Below the pieces are notes generated by a model. That model was not told the origin of the DNA. It worked only from the letters and a program-made list of their open reading frames with translations, and ran no database searches. The translations under genes were made by a program, and so were the position numbers. Below, one piece after another: positions 6,199 to 7,858 of a stretch of DNA of 7,858 bases. Numbering within the stretch: the first letter of the stretch is position 1; the number at the start of each line of letters is the position of its first letter. The stretch spans positions 1 to 7,858 of the forward strand of contig JACCYR010000141.1 of assembly GCA_013696385.1 (NCBI GenBank), in the 5' to 3' direction. Source of the DNA: Acidobacteriota bacterium. Lineage in GTDB: Bacteria; Acidobacteriota; Blastocatellia; Pyrinomonadales; Pyrinomonadaceae.

Positions 6199-6273
6199 TT
6201 TAGCCGCAAAAAGACACAAAAAACTCAAAAAATATTTAAAATTTTGTGTCTTTTGTGCCTTTTTGCGGCTAAA
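6199..6273. repeat. Long inverted repeat between convergent genes, likely bidirectional terminator
   Basis: TTTAGCCGCAAAAAG (6199-6213) is perfectly complementary to 6259-6273. After one mismatch the pairing continues for seven more bases (6215-6221 with 6251-6257), making 23-base arms. GACACAAAA (6213-6221) can alternatively pair with TTTTGTGTC (6242-6250). Both arms are built of short units of about nine bases (CGCAAAAAG, GCACAAAAG, ACACAAAAT). The left arm begins three bases after the catalase stop, and the right arm contains the stop codon of the DUF4112 gene (6269-6271). A hairpin with A/T flanks between converging genes fits a terminator working both ways; its unit structure also suggests a dispersed intergenic repeat family. 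Confidence 0.7.
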
Positions 6274-6805
6274 ATAAATTCCAAATTTCTCTAAAAAACA
6301 AACTCAAAATATACAAACTCACCAAAATTGAACCGACTAACAAAGCAATTAAACCGAAGATAATCAGCCCGACGAACAAGTAATCCGAAGTTGTGCCGGT
6401 TCCTTTCCCCGTTCCTCTTTCCCGAATCAAATCCATATTTTGCTTATTCGATTTCCAAAAAAAATCAAACGCATCGCCCAAAATCGGAATCGAGCCGACG
6501 ACGTAATCAAGCCCGATATTAAAAGCCATTCTCAGAAGCGTAATTTTCGGAACGCCGTAACGCACACCCGCGACGAGAATGTAAAACGACGCGAGCGACG
6601 TTGCCATATCGCCGACATTTGGAATCAAACCGATGAGCGAATCGAGTCCGAATTTCCAACCTGTTCCCGGAACGCGAAAAAGTCCGTCGAGATACCTCGA
6701 AAGAGTTTCGAGGCTTTCTTCGATTTCAATTTGCTTGCGTTCATCTTTCGATAAGCCGAAACGAGAACGGCTTTCAATCGGTTGTAATTTTCCCATGTTT
6801 TTCAT
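6269..6805 (-). CDS. DUF4112 family membrane protein
   Basis: This 178-residue protein has the hallmark of DUF4112: 'YLDGLFRVPGTGWKFGLDSLIGLIPNVGDM' followed by 'ASFYILVAGVRYGVPKITLLRMAFNIGLDYVVGSIPILGDAFD', two G-L-D/IP-x-x-GD segments. The family's biochemical function is unknown. The N-terminal 35 residues are charged. The conserved middle (about 45-115) is moderately hydrophobic and may associate with or cross the membrane. A clear strongly hydrophobic segment lies near the C-terminus (about 145-172, 'LFVGLIIFGLIALLVGSILV'). The start is uncertain: ATG at 6805 is used, though ATG at 6796 (MGKLQPIES) and a TTG at 6820 are possible, and none has a convincing Shine-Dalgarno. It lies downstream of the cyclophilin gene on the same strand, separated by an inverted repeat, and converges on the catalase. 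Its stop codon is inside the terminator-like repeat. Confidence 0.82.
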   Translation of the reverse strand: MKNMGKLQPIESRSRFGLSKDERKQIEIEESLETLSRYLDGLFRVPGTGWKFGLDSLIGLIPNVGDMATSLASFYILVAGVRYGVPKITLLRMAFNIGLDYVVGSIPILGDAFDFFWKSNKQNMDLIRERGTGKGTGTTSDYLFVGLIIFGLIALLVGSILVSLYILSLFFREIWNLF

Positions 6806-6829
6806 AATTAAAGAGATCAAACAAGATAG

Positions 6830-6883
6830 ACAGGATAATAGGACAACAAATTTTCGATGTTGAAAACGTCCTGTCCATCCTGT
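6830..6883. repeat. Imperfect inverted repeat of ACAGGAT-type units
   Basis: ACAGGAT (6830-6836) pairs with ATCCTGT (6877-6883), AGGAC (6840-6844) with GTCCT (6868-6872), and CAACA (6844-6848) with TGTTG (6858-6862), giving an interrupted hairpin. On the minus strand the right arm reads AACAGGATGGACAGGAC, a tandem of two related heptamer-like units, and it begins at the stop codon of the cyclophilin gene (6883-6885). It may attenuate or end transcription before the DUF4112 gene. Similar 'ACAGGATGGACAGGAT' units occur as intergenic repeats in other bacterial genomes as far as I recall; that link is from memory. Confidence 0.5.
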
Positions 6884-7858
6884 TAATTTTTCTTCATGGC
6901 TTTGCGGCTTTTCGGTAAATTTCCTTCGACAATTTTCACGCGCAAAATTTTATCACCGCGCACCAGATTATCTACGATTTTCATATCGGTTTCGTTCACT
7001 CGTCCGAAAACTGTGTAGCCGCCGTCTAAATGAGGTTGTGGCGAATGCGTTACAAACCATTGCGAGCCGCCGGTGTTTTTGCCCGACAAAGCCATTCCGA
7101 CCATTCCGCGTTGATACGGAATTTCGTTGATTTCATCGCGGATTTCCCAACCCGGACCGCCGTTTCCGTCGCCGCGCGGGTCGCCGTCCTGCATTACAAA
7201 ATTAGGCACGACGCGATGGATTGCCAAACCGTTAAAATAATTCAGACGAGCAAGTTTGATAAAATTATCAACCGTCAAAGGCGCGTCTGCAGGGAGAAAT
7301 TCGATTGTAAAAGTGCCTTTTTCGGTTGTGATAATCGCTTTTGCATTTTTGCGCGAAATGGCGCGAATGTAATCGGCGTTTGTATTCAAAATTTGTCCGA
7401 GCTTTGTGCCGGTTGCGGGCGAGTAAGGCAAAACTTGGTCTTTATTTTTGGTAATTGCATTTTCTAAATTGGTTTTGATGTTTGGAAAATCTTTTTGCAA
7501 ATCCTTATCTTTTAGAAGTTCCAACGCTTTTTTGCGAACCAAATAATCAGGTGCGTTGAGCGCAATCAAAAGCGTCGGAACAGATTCTTTTTTGTCAAGT
7601 TTGAAAAGCGCGTCGAGAATGGCAAGCTGCGCGTCATTGTATTTTTTGTCAGTTTTGAGCGATTTAGTAAATGCGGTTTTCAAGACTTCGATATTTTCTT
7701 TTGTTGCGGGCTGCTCGCCTAAAACTTCGGCAATTGCGCCGCGAATAAATAAGTCTTGCTCGATTTCGAGCATCGGGCGATAAATACTCGATGTGTTTTC
7801 GGATTTGAAGGCGGCAAAGGCTCTAATTAAATCGGGAATTGCCAGACGCGAATCGTCA
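6883..7858 (-). CDS. HEAT-repeat protein with C-terminal cyclophilin-type peptidyl-prolyl isomerase domain (partial, runs off right edge)
   Basis: The visible 324 codons stay open to the window edge, so the Met at 7771-7773 is not the start: upstream codons continue as helical sequence (RLAIPDLIRAFAAFK). The N-terminal part shows HEAT-like helix pairs, for example 'FIRGAIAEVLG' and 'SVPTLLIALNAPDYLVRKKALELLKD'. Counting from that internal Met, the cyclophilin domain spans about 144-284: IHRVVPNFVMQDGDP holds the catalytic Arg187 and Gln195, and GGSQWF holds Gln238 and Phe240. PHLDGG has His248 where human cyclophilin A has Trp121, common in bacterial forms and linked to low cyclosporin binding. 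The domain catalyses cis-trans isomerisation of Xaa-Pro bonds; HEAT repeats probably bind partners. The cell location cannot be told without the N-terminus. A DUF4112 gene follows on the same strand. Confidence 0.9.
   Translation of the reverse strand, partial: DDSRLAIPDLIRAFAAFKSENTSSIYRPMLEIEQDLFIRGAIAEVLGEQPATKENIEVLKTAFTKSLKTDKKYNDAQLAILDALFKLDKKESVPTLLIALNAPDYLVRKKALELLKDKDLQKDFPNIKTNLENAITKNKDQVLPYSPATGTKLGQILNTNADYIRAISRKNAKAIITTEKGTFTIEFLPADAPLTVDNFIKLARLNYFNGLAIHRVVPNFVMQDGDPRGDGNGGPGWEIRDEINEIPYQRGMVGMALSGKNTGGSQWFVTHSPQPHLDGGYTVFGRVNETDMKIVDNLVRGDKILRVKIVEGNLPKSRKAMKKN

Noticed and set aside
6199..6273. Periodic A-rich units as a CRISPR fragment
   Set aside because: The units are about nine bases, imperfect, without spacers and arranged as an inverted repeat; there are no cas genes nearby.
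7030..7467. 145-codon plus-strand ORF opposite the cyclophilin gene
   Set aside because: It overlaps conserved cyclophilin codons antisense, has a Cys/Arg-rich composition typical of shadow frames, and lacks a ribosome-binding site.
7771..7773. ATG as the start of the cyclophilin gene
   Set aside because: The reading frame continues upstream without a stop to the window edge with HEAT-like sequence, and no ribosome-binding site precedes this codon.

Overview
This window reads as a stretch of ordinary chromosome from a moderately AT-rich Gram-negative bacterium, most likely an Acidobacteriota member (possibly Blastocatellia). That assignment is an inference. It rests on a secreted protein that looks like the 'VWFA-related Acidobacterial' family, on secreted proteins whose signal peptides end in A-Q, on a protein joining a carboxypeptidase-regulatory-like (Cna-B-type) fold to TPRs, and on a HEAT-repeat/cyclophilin protein. 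No phage, transposase, CRISPR, tRNA or rRNA sequence was recognised.

Layout. Positions 1-145 (minus) hold the first 48 codons of phosphoserine aminotransferase (serC), which runs off the left edge. It is divergent from a tight plus-strand cluster (356-3008): a secreted Cna-B-like/TPR protein, a small FmdB-type zinc-ribbon protein and a secreted von Willebrand A-like protein with a degraded metal site. Next comes a palindromic intergenic repeat, then a coiled-coil/C4 zinc-ribbon protein whose real start is a GTG at 3171. Immediately after its stop lies what appears to be the wreck of a small secreted-protein gene (3906-4097). The plus strand continues with a peroxide-response pair: a PerR-type Fur-family repressor with a near-consensus promoter overlapped by a PerR-box-like palindrome, followed by a monofunctional haem catalase. 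A long inverted repeat (6199-6273) separates the catalase from two minus-strand genes that converge on it: a DUF4112 membrane protein, and upstream of it a HEAT-repeat protein with a C-terminal cyclophilin-type peptidyl-prolyl isomerase domain that runs off the right edge.

How the genes work together. The clearest functional unit is PerR plus catalase: peroxide would oxidise PerR, release the operator and raise both repressor and catalase. The 356-3008 cluster looks like an envelope or periplasm-directed operon of unknown purpose. I did not find a convincing new multi-gene system. The observations most worth following are the overlapping half-sites in the perR promoter, the decayed signal-peptide gene, the degenerate VWA metal site, and three different palindromic repeats that each sit on or next to stop codons.
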